Assembly: GCA_002328825.1 (NCBI GenBank) | Contig: DCWI01000112.1 | Span: 1 to 23,572, forward strand | Source: Nitrospiraceae bacterium UBA2166 | GTDB lineage: Bacteria > Nitrospirota > Nitrospiria > Nitrospirales > UBA2166 | Length of the DNA stretch: 23,572 nucleotides | Direction: 5' to 3' | Shown: positions 1 through 8,624 of the stretch, piece by piece | Numbering within the stretch: the stretch's first letter is position 1 | Layout: every line of letters starts with the position of its first letter | Position numbers and translations under genes: made by a program | Notes under the pieces: generated by a model | Database searches by the model: none | Told to the model about the DNA's origin: nothing | What the model saw: the letters and a program-made list of their open reading frames with translations, nothing else

Positions 1-10
1 TGTTGAAAAC

Positions 11-280
11 ATGACAATAACGGTGGTTCGGTTGTTTGACCTCGCACTAAATGTGTATATGTGGGTTATTATTGTACGAGCGCTGATTTCTTGGGTGAAC
101 CCGGATCCCTACAATCCGATTGTACAGTTTCTTTATCGGGCAACTGAACCCGTGCTTGGACCAGTTAGGCGATGGTTGTGGGGATTAGTTCCTGCAATGA
201 GATTTGGTATAGATTTGTCTCCACTGCTTGTTATCTTGGGAATTATTTTTCTTCAATCACTGCTTATATCATTTATATAG
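11..280 (+). CDS. YggT-family small integral membrane protein
   Basis: This 89-residue protein has the two-helix architecture of the YggT family: a hydrophobic segment at about residues 10-28, a conserved loop, and a second segment at about residues 68-88. The loop carries the family hallmark ISWVNPDPYNPIVQFLYRAT at about 26-45, followed by EPVLGPVRR. The family sits in the cytoplasmic membrane. Its molecular role is poorly defined; roles in membrane homeostasis, osmotic tolerance and division-associated functions have been proposed. It is followed after 12 bases by the divIVA-like gene and then by a yggU-like gene, a grouping common in bacteria that often also includes the proline biosynthesis gene proC, which could lie left of the window. 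The ATG at 11 is the only sensible start, but little upstream sequence is visible, so an operon promoter cannot be judged. Confidence 0.9.
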   Translation: MTITVVRLFDLALNVYMWVIIVRALISWVNPDPYNPIVQFLYRATEPVLGPVRRWLWGLVPAMRFGIDLSPLLVILGIIFLQSLLISFI

Positions 281-292
281 GAGGGGACTATC

Positions 293-829
293 ATGAAACT
301 GACCCCATTAGATATTCAGCAAATGAGGTTTTCTACACGACTTCGTGGATACGATCGAGAGGAAGTCGATCACTTTTTAGAGGTCGTGACAGGTGCCTAT
401 GAAGAGGTACTAAAGGATCATCAGTCTCTTCAAGAGCAAGGAGCTGGTATGGAGAGGAAGTTGTTGGAATGGCGTCGAAAGGAAGAGACTATTAGCCAAG
501 CTGTCCTTGCGACTCAGGATGTCGTGAAGGATCTGAAACAGAACGCGAGTCGAGAGGCAGAACTCCTTATTAAAGAGGCAGAGTTGCGTGCTGAGACATT
601 GGTGCGTGATGCTCAGGCACAGGTTGTTGAAATGGAGAGAGAACTTGTTTCTCTTCGAAAACAACGTTTAATTGCAGTCGATAAAATTCGAGGAGTCATG
701 CAAATGTTTCAAGTTTTTCTCGATGTGGAAGATGAGGATCGTGGAAGAGGGTACATAGAAAATGGTATGCAGCATGAACTCCAGAATTCCGCACGGTTGC
801 ACATCGAGGAAGGATTAGGCACGCAATAA
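293..829 (+). CDS. DivIVA-domain coiled-coil protein
   Basis: The 178-residue product begins with a typical DivIVA N-terminal domain: MKLTPLDIQQMRFSTRLRGY followed by DREEVDHFLEVV (residues 1-32). In this family that domain binds curved or negatively charged membrane. Residues from about 33 to 135 are rich in E, K, Q and A with heptad character and are probably a long coiled coil used for oligomerisation; the last 40 residues are charged and less ordered. DivIVA proteins organise poles, septa or polar growth in Gram-positive bacteria, and short homologues also occur in several Gram-negative groups next to yggT. A strong ribosome site (AGGAGGGG) lies 6 bases before the ATG at 293, and the gene starts 12 bases after yggT, so the two are probably co-transcribed. 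The family call is firm; the cellular role here is unknown. Confidence 0.88.
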   Translation: MKLTPLDIQQMRFSTRLRGYDREEVDHFLEVVTGAYEEVLKDHQSLQEQGAGMERKLLEWRRKEETISQAVLATQDVVKDLKQNASREAELLIKEAELRAETLVRDAQAQVVEMERELVSLRKQRLIAVDKIRGVMQMFQVFLDVEDEDRGRGYIENGMQHELQNSARLHIEEGLGTQ

Positions 830-1075
830 TATAAACTCAAGTTGACGATATTATTTTATCGCTCGCGAGAGAACTCAAGGTATATGTATTAGGAAAATGT
901 AAATGATGCGTAATGTAGACGTAGCCAAAAGTATCTAGATATTAGGGGAGGGAAAGCTTTGACCTAAGGAGGGTTTCTCTTCGATCCCATATTTGTGTAT
1001 GTGCTTTTATTCTGTTCCGCTACACTCTCAAGTCTTGTTTCCACGATTGGTCATGGTATTGTGTAACGAGTCTTC
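830..1075 (+). other. Intergenic stretch between divIVA-like and yggU-like genes
   Basis: About 246 bases without a convincing gene. It holds two purine-rich ribosome-site-like runs (GGGGAGGG near 944 and AAGGAGGG near 967), but the reading frames after them close within a few codons or start too far away. No clear terminator hairpin or well-spaced promoter was seen. Confidence 0.4.
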
Positions 1076-1366
1076 ATGGAGAGGAAGTTGATTACAGTGG
1101 AGAAGAGCTTCACTGTTGTGACGGTCCGTGTTCTCCCTCGATCGTCTCGTGATCAAATCTGTGGAGTCGTCGATGGAATTATTCTCTTGCGCGTGTCTGC
1201 TCCACCGGTAGAAGGGAAAGCCAATGCACGTTGTGTCACTCTGCTTTCTAAGGAACTTGGGATTTCCGCCTCTTCCGTTCAAATTATGCGTGGGGAGCGC
1301 TCCCGTGTGAAATTCTTTCGTATCCATGGTATGAGTGAATACGAAATTTTTAAAAAACTTGGGTGA
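1076..1366 (+). CDS. YggU / DUF167-family protein
   Basis: The 96-residue product matches the small DUF167 (YggU) family in length and pattern: VRVLPRSSRDQICGVVDG at about 17-34, then LLRVSAPPVEGKANARCVTL at about 37-56, and the helix-strand end with IMRGERSRVKFFRI. The segment APPVEGKAN is the family's most conserved signature. The biochemical function is unknown; structures of relatives show a compact alpha/beta fold. Its position close downstream of yggT and divIVA-like genes supports the assignment because these three are often clustered. The ATG at 1076 lacks a strong ribosome site and a GTG at 1097 is an alternative start; conserved residues begin after either, so the exact start is uncertain. 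Confidence 0.85.
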   Translation: MERKLITVEKSFTVVTVRVLPRSSRDQICGVVDGIILLRVSAPPVEGKANARCVTLLSKELGISASSVQIMRGERSRVKFFRIHGMSEYEIFKKLG

Positions 1367-1393
1367 TGGTTCTCTTCCCTGTCTCGTCAACAT

Positions 1394-2518
1394 ATGATTC
1401 CAGCTGCACAAATTGATGTCAGCATGGATCAAGCGATTACCCGGGGTATTTTCCCTGGGGGTGTGCTGCTTGTTGAGTTCAAAGGGGAGATCGTACATCA
1501 TGCTGCGTATGGTTTTGCATCATATATTCCCACAAAATTTCCTACAACCGTCACTACGCTCTATGACCTTGCTTCGCTAACTAAACCACTTGCAACAACC
1601 CTTGCGGTAATGCTGCTGGTTCAGGATCAGCGTCTTTTTCTCGACAGCCCAATCTTCCATTATTTACCTCAGTTGCATGACATTGAAGTTGGTCAAGCAA
1701 CTCCACGTCACCTTCTGTCTCATTCAGCTGGATTGCCTGCATGGAGGTCGTATTATCTTGAATGTGACAAAGGGGGAATACCTACAAAAGCTCCAGTCAA
1801 GTGGATCGAAAATCGTCAGATAATCTATGACCTCATTTATCAGGAGGAATTGGTATATCCGATTGGACTTGGAACAGAATATAGTGATTTGAGTTTTATG
1901 CTGTTGAGTCAACTTGTAGAGAAAATCTCAGACATGCATCTTGGAGAATTCTGCCTTTCTCGAATTTTCAACCCCCTTGGAACAATGGACACGTTTTTTG
2001 TTGGGCCTACAGGGCCAGTTTGTTCATCTCCAGAAAAAGATCGTGCTTATGCTGCGACTGAAGATGATCTCTGGAGAGGAAGAGTCCTCTTTGGAGAAGT
2101 GCATGATGAAAATGCTTATGTTCTGGGAGGCATCGCTGGCCATGCAGGGCTATTCAGTACAGCTAGCGATGTGCTCAATATTGTTCGGGAGTACAGTGAT
2201 GCGGTTGGAGGAAAAGGGCGTATCTTGTGTGCGGACCTCGCGCACCTTTGCATTACTAGGTCGAATCAGTTTTCGGGCTCGACCCGTTCGCTTGGTTGGG
2301 ACACCCCTTCAGCTCCATCCTCAAGTGGCCAATATTTCTCTGACCGATCATTTGGTCACCTTGGATTTACTGGAACGTCAATTTGGGTAGATCCCTCCAT
2401 TGATTTGATTGTCGTGCTGTTAACTAATCGTGTCCACCCTAGACGAGACAATGATCGGATTAGGGTATTCAGACCGCAGTTGCACGATCTTATTTATGAG
2501 TGGTGTGCCAAACTGTGA
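1394..2518 (+). CDS. Serine hydrolase of the beta-lactamase (class C / penicillin-binding) family
   Basis: The 374-residue product has the active-site pattern of the beta-lactamase-related serine hydrolases. The nucleophile motif SxxK is seen as SLTK at residues 61-64 after YDLA, the second motif YxN-like is YSD at 163-165, and HLLSHSAGLP at about 106-115 is a characteristic segment of the family. The C-terminal strand with HLGFTGTSIWVDPS and the following hydrophobic strand and LTNRVHP is also typical. Members include esterases, D-aminopeptidases and muropeptide-processing enzymes; the substrate cannot be inferred. No clear signal peptide or lipobox is present, so it is probably cytoplasmic. 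It begins 27 bases after the yggU-like gene and could share its transcript. Its 3' end overlaps the convergent DHH phosphoesterase gene by 29 bases. No strong ribosome site precedes the ATG. Confidence 0.88.
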   Translation: MIPAAQIDVSMDQAITRGIFPGGVLLVEFKGEIVHHAAYGFASYIPTKFPTTVTTLYDLASLTKPLATTLAVMLLVQDQRLFLDSPIFHYLPQLHDIEVGQATPRHLLSHSAGLPAWRSYYLECDKGGIPTKAPVKWIENRQIIYDLIYQEELVYPIGLGTEYSDLSFMLLSQLVEKISDMHLGEFCLSRIFNPLGTMDTFFVGPTGPVCSSPEKDRAYAATEDDLWRGRVLFGEVHDENAYVLGGIAGHAGLFSTASDVLNIVREYSDAVGGKGRILCADLAHLCITRSNQFSGSTRSLGWDTPSAPSSSGQYFSDRSFGHLGFTGTSIWVDPSIDLIVVLLTNRVHPRRDNDRIRVFRPQLHDLIYEWCAKL

Positions 2519-3530
2519 TAGCTTTTTCAAGTTTTGGAATCAAATCGGATAGATTGTAGATAGGAGAGGCCAATTGAAATCCTGCTGCTTTAGGGTGTCC
2601 CCCCCCTCCAAGAAGTGTAGCCACACTTGCGAGATCAACTTCACATGCATTTGATTTTCGCAAACTATATCGACCATCAGACTCATTAAATAATACGACA
2701 ATCCCATTATGGATTGATGTTCGGAGTGCATCGCCAACCTGACTTGTGTATCTGTTGCATTTGGCATAGATGATTGTCAGGTCGAAGGCTTTCATAATAT
2801 AGAGCTGTTTTGAACTTGTAGCGAGAGAAAGGCTTGCCTGTAATTCTGTCTTTGCCTCGTTGTAAGCACGTGTGAGTTTTGGTGTAAAGGTTGCATTTTC
2901 ATCAATGTCAAGAAGCGTTTGATAGCCATCAAGGCCTGTACCTTGTCGCGCTAATTGTTCGATAGCGATAGCAAGCTGCATCGATTGTTTATTCTGACCA
3001 TTGTGGAGCCAACGGTCGTGTTCATCAGCAAGCATGACGATCTTCTGAAGATTGGCTAACCAGGTTGTTGTATCCGGTGATATTTGGGGTTGAGCAAGGA
3101 GAAAATTAAATAATAGCCTAGAGGCAGCATATGTCGAGCTGATAACATACCCTGCCAAATTGATGTGGTGAATCTCTGATTCTGGTTTTTCAATTGAATT
3201 TTTATGATGATCGATCCAGAAGATTCTCCATCCATTTTCTCCCAGCTTTCGAAGGCGCTCATCTGTAGCACGATGTTTCCACCCCATATCAGTGATCCAC
3301 AGATCGTGAGGGTCAGGGGTTGTAGCGACTAGCGTTTCGATAATCAAGTCGAGTTGTGATGGGTGTGTAAACCTAGGTGTAAGAGAGCGTGTTCCGTAAT
3401 ACCTTGCCACGGCGACTGCACAGGTTGTTCCGTCTAAACAACCTGGACCGTGTGACAAGAGAATGGGAGGGTTGTTTTTATTTGGTCCTGTGTTTTTTTT
3501 CGTCAAAGTGATGTTCTGAGAAGTAAGCAT
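2490..3530 (-). CDS. DHH/DHHA1-family phosphoesterase
   Basis: The 346-residue product carries the metal-binding motifs of the DHH superfamily in order: SHGPGCLDG with Asp33, LWITDMG with Asp81, IDHHKN with Asp107-His108-His109, and a fourth acidic motif LADEHDRW with Asp172. The C-terminal DHHA1 domain contains GGGGHPKAAGF at about 308-318, the nucleic acid or nucleotide-binding loop. The family includes RecJ-like exonucleases, nanoRNases and cyclic-dinucleotide phosphodiesterases. The first motif has the H-x(5)-DG form rather than the RecJ DxD form, resembling less-characterised oligonucleotide phosphoesterases, so the exact substrate is open. The ATG at 3530 gives a 20-residue polar leader before the first strand. 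It is the last gene of the minus-strand group and overlaps the serine hydrolase tail to tail. Confidence 0.88.
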   Translation of the reverse strand: MLTSQNITLTKKNTGPNKNNPPILLSHGPGCLDGTTCAVAVARYYGTRSLTPRFTHPSQLDLIIETLVATTPDPHDLWITDMGWKHRATDERLRKLGENGWRIFWIDHHKNSIEKPESEIHHINLAGYVISSTYAASRLLFNFLLAQPQISPDTTTWLANLQKIVMLADEHDRWLHNGQNKQSMQLAIAIEQLARQGTGLDGYQTLLDIDENATFTPKLTRAYNEAKTELQASLSLATSSKQLYIMKAFDLTIIYAKCNRYTSQVGDALRTSIHNGIVVLFNESDGRYSLRKSNACEVDLASVATLLGGGGHPKAAGFQLASPIYNLSDLIPKLEKAITVWHTTHK

Positions 3531-3685
3531 TGTTTTCTATATCCTAGTTTTTATCATAAGGGTATTCCAATTGCCTCAGTAGTATACTATTTTTATTGCA
3601 GAGCTCTTGTATTGCAATGTGGGTAAAGTGAAACAATGCTCAATACCATGCGGAGACAGTTTTTAGATGTATTTTTTTGGAGATG

Positions 3686-4819
3686 TCATAAGGATGAGGT
3701 GTGTGTGTCCTTGATAGATTCAGTGTTTTTGTTCCTCGTCGGTATTGATTGCTTCTGACGGGAGCTTGCTAAGGCTTCCACTTCATTGATCAAACATTCT
3801 TCTAGGTCGTCAGCTTTAATCTTACGAACAAGTTTCCCTTCTTTGAACAGAATGCCAACTCCTTGTCCTCCGGCAATTCCAATATCTGCTTCCTTGCCTT
3901 CACCTATACCGTTGACTACACAACCAAGAACGGAAACTGTGATGGGTTCTTTGATATGGGCGAGGCGGCGCTCAAGGTTATTTGCAATTTTGATGACATC
4001 AATTTCAAGGCGGCCGCAGGTTGGACAGGCAATAACATTGATTCCACGATGGCGAAGATCTAGCGATTTAAGGATCGCAAACCCAACACTAATTTCTTCG
4101 CATGGATTAGCTGCAAGTGAGATGCGCAACGTATCTCCGATTCCATCTGCGAGCAAGAGCCCGAGGCCAACTGATGATTTTACCGTGCCTGTTATTGACG
4201 TTCCTGCCTCAGTAATACCTAAATGAAGAGGGTAGTCACTTGCTTGTGAAAATTGGCGGTAGGCATCAACTGCAAGGTGAACATCAGACGCTTTGAGCGA
4301 GACTTTCATATTGGTAAATCCAAAATCTTCAATGATCTTTATGTGTGTTAATGCAGATTCGACCATGGCTTGTGCGGTTGGATAGCCATACTTTTGGAGA
4401 AGTTCTCGTTCTAGAGAACCAGCGTTGATTCCAATTCTCAGTGGGATGCCTCTGTTCTCTACTGCTTTTACAACCTCTTTGATTTTTGATCGTGATCCGA
4501 TATTTCCAGGATTAATGCGAACACAGTCTACGATTTCCGCGGCAGCAAGTGCGAGGCGATGATCAAAATGAATATCAGCAATCAATGGGATATGGGTCGC
4601 AGCCTTAATTTTTGGCAATGCGTATGTTGCTTCTTCTGTTGGTACGGCTACTCTTACGATCTCGCATCCTGATTTTTCAAGTTGGTGAATTTGCTCGATT
4701 GTGCTGGGAATGTCACAGGTGTCAGTCGTGGTCATTGATTGGACGACGATTGGCGCATTGCCGCCAATTGGGATTTCTCCTACGAAAATCTGGCGGGTTT
4801 TTCGGCGTTCTGTTTTCAT
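3686..4819 (-). CDS. ispG: 4-hydroxy-3-methylbut-2-enyl-diphosphate synthase (IspG/GcpE)
   Basis: IspG catalyses the penultimate step of the MEP isoprenoid pathway, reductively converting MEcPP to HMBPP with a [4Fe-4S] cluster in the cytoplasm. The 377-residue product is the typical bacterial two-domain length. The N-terminal TIM-barrel region shows GGNAPIVVQSMTTTDTCD (19-36), PLIADIHFD (78-86) and CVRINPGNIG (99-108). The cluster-binding C-terminal domain shows ACPTCGR with Cys265 and Cys268, then Cys300 and Glu307 in VLGCVVNGIGEGKEADIG, the three-cysteine plus glutamate ligand set of the family. The last 30 residues are a polar tail. It lies on the same strand as dxs, 205 bases downstream, so the two MEP-pathway genes may share a transcript. 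Confidence 0.96.
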   Translation of the reverse strand: MKTERRKTRQIFVGEIPIGGNAPIVVQSMTTTDTCDIPSTIEQIHQLEKSGCEIVRVAVPTEEATYALPKIKAATHIPLIADIHFDHRLALAAAEIVDCVRINPGNIGSRSKIKEVVKAVENRGIPLRIGINAGSLERELLQKYGYPTAQAMVESALTHIKIIEDFGFTNMKVSLKASDVHLAVDAYRQFSQASDYPLHLGITEAGTSITGTVKSSVGLGLLLADGIGDTLRISLAANPCEEISVGFAILKSLDLRHRGINVIACPTCGRLEIDVIKIANNLERRLAHIKEPITVSVLGCVVNGIGEGKEADIGIAGGQGVGILFKEGKLVRKIKADDLEECLINEVEALASSRQKQSIPTRNKNTESIKDTHTSSL

Positions 4820-5024
4820 AGTGCTGGTAGGTATTGAATAGTCATCATGGGATTTTCTAAGAGATGGTTATGGAGTAAACAAAAAAGCGAAGAGTATGCA
4901 TATTGGAGTACGAAAGTGATGCTTGATTCCAATCACTCCAAAATTGTTCTAGCTTTTTCTAGAAATGACTTATTTTGGCTTTGTGTGTTGTTGTTTGTTC
5001 ATATATGGATTTTAAGTATATTCC

Positions 5025-6932
5025 CTATGAGGAGTGCTCCTTCGTCGTGGGTTTGTTCTCAAAGGCTAAGTGTAGGGCTTTTGCTTTGTTATAGATTCCG
5101 TCGGCGGTAATTCCGCATTGTTCTCTGAGATAGAGTTGTGGGCCTTGGCCAACAAAGGTATCTGGGATTCCGATGCGTTTGATTCTAATATTGTTGATAT
5201 CGTTGTCTGCAAGGCATTCCAGTACAGCACTTCCAAAACCACCTTGAAGGGCTCCATCTTCAACTGTAAGCACAGCCTTTGATTTACTAGTTACGGTGGT
5301 GATGAGTTCAACATCTAACGGTTTGACAAAACGGGCATTTATTACTGCAACTTCGATCCCTTCAGCCTTAAGGCATTGAGCTGCCTGCGTTGCAAGTGCT
5401 ACTCCAGCGCCAATCGCAATAATGACGATATCTTTTCCAGAGCTGAGGAGTTCGCCTTTTCCAACAGGAATAAGTTTTAGTTCGCGGTCTAGTGGTACTC
5501 CAAGACCACTGCCACGTGGGTATCGTACGGACGCAGGACTGTCAAGCCTGAGGCCGGTATAAATCATATGTTGAAGCTCGTTCTCATCCTTTGGTGCCAT
5601 AACTGTCATGTTTGGAATGTGGCGTAAAAACGCAATATCGTAAGCTCCATGGTGTGTCGTTCCGTCTTCAGCTACTAAGCCACCGCGGTCAATGCAATAG
5701 AACACCGGCAAGTTTTGGGTTGCAACATCATGCACTACTTGGTCAAATCCACGTTGGAGAAAGGTTGAATACATTCCAACGACCGGTCGCATGCCTTGGG
5801 ATGCAAGACCTGCAGCAAATGTGATTGCATGTTGTTCGGCAATCCCTACATCGTAGAAGCGTGACGGAAAAGTCTCAGCAAAACGGTCGAGACCTGTGCC
5901 GCCAGCCATCGCAGCGGTAATAGCGATGATGCGAGGGTCTTTCTTTGCTTGGCGAATCAGTGTATTGATCGCGATAGCTGTATATGATGGAGTTGAGCTT
6001 TCTTTTATTGGTTTACCTGTTGTGCGTTCAAATGGTGAGCAGGCATGAAACCAGACTGGGTCTTTCATCGCAGGTTCATATCCGGTGCCCTTTTTAGTCA
6101 CTACGTGGAGAAGTGTTGGTCTACGGAGTTTTCCTATATGCTCAAGGATGGGGAGCAGTTGATTAAAATCATGACCCTCAATGGGCCCAACATACTGGAA
6201 CCCAAGCTCCTCAAAGAGGAGTCCAGGGAGAATGAGTCCTTTTGCTGACTCCTTTGCACGTTTGGCTATTTTGAGCATTGGCTCGCCAATACGAGGAATG
6301 GCTTGCAAAGCAGTCTTCGCTTCTGCTTTGACCCATGTCGCGAAGTTTCCTGTGATGGTCCGATTGAGATATGCAGAAATTGCGCCGACATTCCGTGAAA
6401 TAGACATCTTATTGTCGTTTAGAATTACAATAGAGTCGTGCTGTAGCATCCCTGCATGGTTGAGGCCTTCATAGGTCATGCCGGAGGTGAGTGCTCCATC
6501 GCCGACAATTGTAATAACTTTATATTTTTGGTTGAGACTGTCTCTTGCTTCAGCAATACCAACTCCTGCGGAAACTGCGGTTCCTGCGTGGCCGGCATTA
6601 AACACATCAAAATCGCTCTCTTCGCGTTTACAAAAACCGCTGATGCCTCCAACCTGTCTTAATGTATGAAAGGTATCCCGTCGACCTGTAATGAGTTTAT
6701 GTGTGTAGCTCTGGTTGCCAGTGTCCCAGATAATTTTGTCATTTGGTGCGTCGAAAGTGTAATGCAATGCTAGGGTAAGCTCAACGACACCAAGGTTAGA
6801 GGAAAGATGGCCTCCAATTTCCGAAGTAACATTAATAAGTCGTTCGCGAATTTCTTCTGCAAGGGTTGGAAGTTGATTGCTGGAGAGCTTCTTGAGGTCA
6901 GCCGGGCTGTTAATTGTACTGAGAAGTGACAT
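5025..6932 (-). CDS. dxs: 1-deoxy-D-xylulose-5-phosphate synthase (DXS)
   Basis: DXS is the thiamine-diphosphate enzyme that condenses pyruvate with glyceraldehyde 3-phosphate in the first step of the MEP pathway. Starting at the ATG at 6932, the protein is 635 residues, the usual family length; the open frame runs back a further 83 codons to 7181, but that part does not resemble DXS. A purine-rich AAGAGGA lies just before the 6932 start. Visible signatures are GGHLSSNLG with catalytic-type His42, the diphosphate-binding GDGALTSG at 144-151 ending in LNDNKMSIS, YDVGIAEQHA with the catalytic Glu, EDGTTHHGAYD, and the C-terminal transketolase domain. One variation is GNQSYTHK at 72-79, where many relatives have GHQxYxHK. 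The gene precedes ispG on the same strand. Confidence 0.95.
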   Translation of the reverse strand: MSLLSTINSPADLKKLSSNQLPTLAEEIRERLINVTSEIGGHLSSNLGVVELTLALHYTFDAPNDKIIWDTGNQSYTHKLITGRRDTFHTLRQVGGISGFCKREESDFDVFNAGHAGTAVSAGVGIAEARDSLNQKYKVITIVGDGALTSGMTYEGLNHAGMLQHDSIVILNDNKMSISRNVGAISAYLNRTITGNFATWVKAEAKTALQAIPRIGEPMLKIAKRAKESAKGLILPGLLFEELGFQYVGPIEGHDFNQLLPILEHIGKLRRPTLLHVVTKKGTGYEPAMKDPVWFHACSPFERTTGKPIKESSTPSYTAIAINTLIRQAKKDPRIIAITAAMAGGTGLDRFAETFPSRFYDVGIAEQHAITFAAGLASQGMRPVVGMYSTFLQRGFDQVVHDVATQNLPVFYCIDRGGLVAEDGTTHHGAYDIAFLRHIPNMTVMAPKDENELQHMIYTGLRLDSPASVRYPRGSGLGVPLDRELKLIPVGKGELLSSGKDIVIIAIGAGVALATQAAQCLKAEGIEVAVINARFVKPLDVELITTVTSKSKAVLTVEDGALQGGFGSAVLECLADNDINNIRIKRIGIPDTFVGQGPQLYLREQCGITADGIYNKAKALHLAFENKPTTKEHSS

Positions 6933-7850
6933 ATTCCTCTTAATGAACCGACGGTGTAGGACAAAATGACGAGGAAAACCGTCATGGTGTGTATGGTGAA
7001 AATCGACCGGAGTCTCCCACAAAGCCGAATGGCTGTCAATGTCTTTTAAACCTTTGATTCTATGCTTAAAACTAAAAGTGACGGCTGGCAAAATATCCTG
7101 TGTCTTCGGTTCCGAATCCGATATCAACTCTGGTAGTGATGTTGGGCGCAGTAATCCAAAAAATCTTATTTCTCGATTCACCTGTCATTTGAAAAACATT
7201 GAATGCAATCGTATCAAATAGCATCCAAAATCGACGAATTGAGCGATTTAAAATTTAGTCATTGTTCAGGCGATTTGGCCTTTGATGACTTGAATTCATT
7301 TCTCCATATTAAAAGTAGCAGGATGCTTTCCGATGAAGTGGTTAAAGTAAAATCATGAGAATGTTGATTCTCCACTGAGCTTGCTCTGATTGAAGAATGG
7401 GCCTCTCTCTTTAAAGATAGGAAGGCAGGCTGAACTTTGGCGTGAGCCAAGGAACTCATTGAAAATGTACATAATCCAGAGAATTTCGTTGATTTTCATC
7501 ATTCTCATTGCTGAGTGCAAACACTGGGTGAGTTTCATAGCTTGAGTCACTGTTTCTTGAGGTTGTGATGTCAAGGATTTCAGAACAGGCATTTTTTTGA
7601 GGTATGGCAAGTTCCAGTAAACAATAACACTCTAGTGATGAGCCATGGCCAATCCATGATGGAGGAGCAGTTGCCTATGTGTTTAGACCAGCAATTTTCT
7701 AGAGTAAGTGAAAACAAAGGCGATGCTGGTGTTGTTTATACGTGTTGATGGAACGGTCTGTATACGGTCAGCCACGAACCGCATTAAATTTTCTAGCAGA
7801 AAAACGGTGGTGTGTCAGCAGATTTGAGGCTGAAAAACCTAATTGACTGT
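6933..7850 (-). other. Long intergenic stretch between the mlaC/hpnM-like gene and dxs
   Basis: These 918 bases hold no gene I can support. The 249 bases next to dxs stay open in the dxs frame, but the translation looks unrelated to DXS. Two overlapping minus-strand frames (7610-7353 and 7459-7259) have no recognisable motif and lack convincing ribosome sites. A short perfect hairpin TTGGC-GTGA-GCCAA lies at 7437-7450, and TCAGC/GCTGA arms lie near 7816-7834. The sequence ATTTTCTAG occurs twice, near 7692 and 7784. No tRNA, TPP riboswitch signature or classical terminator was seen. It may be decayed sequence, a long dxs leader, or hold an unrecognised small RNA. Confidence 0.4.
7437..7450. 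repeat. Short perfect inverted repeat (hairpin)
   Basis: TTGGC at 7437-7441 and its exact reverse complement GCCAA at 7446-7450 flank a 4-base GTGA loop, and one further wobble-type pair can extend the stem. It lies inside the gene-free stretch upstream of dxs. There is no adjacent T-run, so it is not a standard terminator. Confidence 0.35.
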
Positions 7851-8495
7851 TTATGGAGGCGGAGCAATTGTTGTTTTTTCCCTTAATTGGCTAGTTAGCG
7901 AGGAGAAGGACTTTAAACGAATAATACGCTCAAATTGCTTGCGAAAATTTTTTACAACACTGACACCGTCAATGATGACATCATAGATCATCCATGGTCC
8001 ATTTTTCTGTCGCATTCGGTACTCCACAGGAATTGTGCCTGATTTGTTTATGATTCTGGTCCTTACCTGACCGAAATTATTTTTGATCTTTTCGTCAAGG
8101 TAGTCCACCTTGGAGTCAGTTCTGGATTCGATTGTCGTGATGTACGAAGTCATGAGCAGTTTACTTAGTAGGGAAGTGAATTCTTTTTTTTCATCTCCAG
8201 TCAGTTTCTTCCAGTGCTGGCCAAGCGTTCGTCGAGCCATTTCCCTATAATCAAATCTGTTGACGAGGATGTTTTGTAAGCGATTTTGACGGTCAGTAGC
8301 CACTTCTTGTGGTGAAAGTTGAGGATCAAGGGGATACGAAAAAGTAAGAATGGTTAGGAGTGCGTTCGTTGTTTCTTGTATTGCTTGTGTTGGCGTGTTT
8401 TCTGCGTAGGCATCCGCAAAAGATCCGATAAGTACAAAACAGCCCAAGAGGAAAATCCATGTATAAACACGGATGGTTACGGGATCCCTGTTCAT
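7851..8495 (-). CDS. MlaC/Ttg2D/HpnM-like periplasmic phospholipid or lipid carrier
   Basis: The predicted product from the ATG at 8495 is 214 residues, close to MlaC length. It begins with a signal peptide: MNRDPVTIR, then a hydrophobic core TWIFLLGCFVLIGSF and a likely cleavage after ADAYA. The mature part matches the Ttg2D/MlaC family, with FDYREMARRTLGQHWKKLT followed by EKKEFTSLLSKLLMTSYI, and later GPWMIYDVIIDGVSVVKNFRKQF, the conserved end of the fold. MlaC shuttles phospholipid between membranes; HpnM is the relative linked to hopanoid transport. The open frame extends upstream to a TTG at 8624 directly after the RND stop codon, so translation could start earlier, but only the 8495 start puts the signal peptide at the N-terminus. 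It lies just downstream of the RND gene, probably in one operon. No Mla ABC genes are adjacent. Confidence 0.85.
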   Translation of the reverse strand: MNRDPVTIRVYTWIFLLGCFVLIGSFADAYAENTPTQAIQETTNALLTILTFSYPLDPQLSPQEVATDRQNRLQNILVNRFDYREMARRTLGQHWKKLTGDEKKEFTSLLSKLLMTSYITTIESRTDSKVDYLDEKIKNNFGQVRTRIINKSGTIPVEYRMRQKNGPWMIYDVIIDGVSVVKNFRKQFERIIRLKSFSSLTSQLREKTTIAPPP

Positions 8496-8624
8496 GTTTT
8501 TTTGATTAGGACGCAACAATTGGGCAATCCTCATAAGTGTGGTTCGTTCTATGCGATAGCGTTTTATTATGTAGCTCATATAACGAGCCGACATACAGCG
8601 CAGTATATCATGTTGCTGGGGCAA

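Noticed and set aside
1028..1501. Minus-strand 157-codon open frame
   Set aside because: It lies antisense to the yggU-like gene and the start of the serine hydrolase, and its translation has no family pattern.
4847..5110. Plus-strand 87-codon open frame with a hydrophobic stretch between ispG and dxs
   Set aside because: No ribosome site, its second part is antisense to the dxs 3' end, and the hydrophobic run is short. The 205-base gap otherwise shows nothing clear.
6933..7181. 83-codon N-terminal extension of the DXS frame
   Set aside because: The protein from 6932 already has full family length and begins with the expected DXS sequence; the extension looks unrelated to DXS.
6933..7300. 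TPP riboswitch upstream of dxs
   Set aside because: The conserved TPP riboswitch segments (CUGAGA and the ACCUGA-type block) were not found on the minus strand.
7259..7610. Two overlapping minus-strand frames as small genes
   Set aside because: No motif, no ribosome site and mutual overlap in different frames; treated as non-coding.
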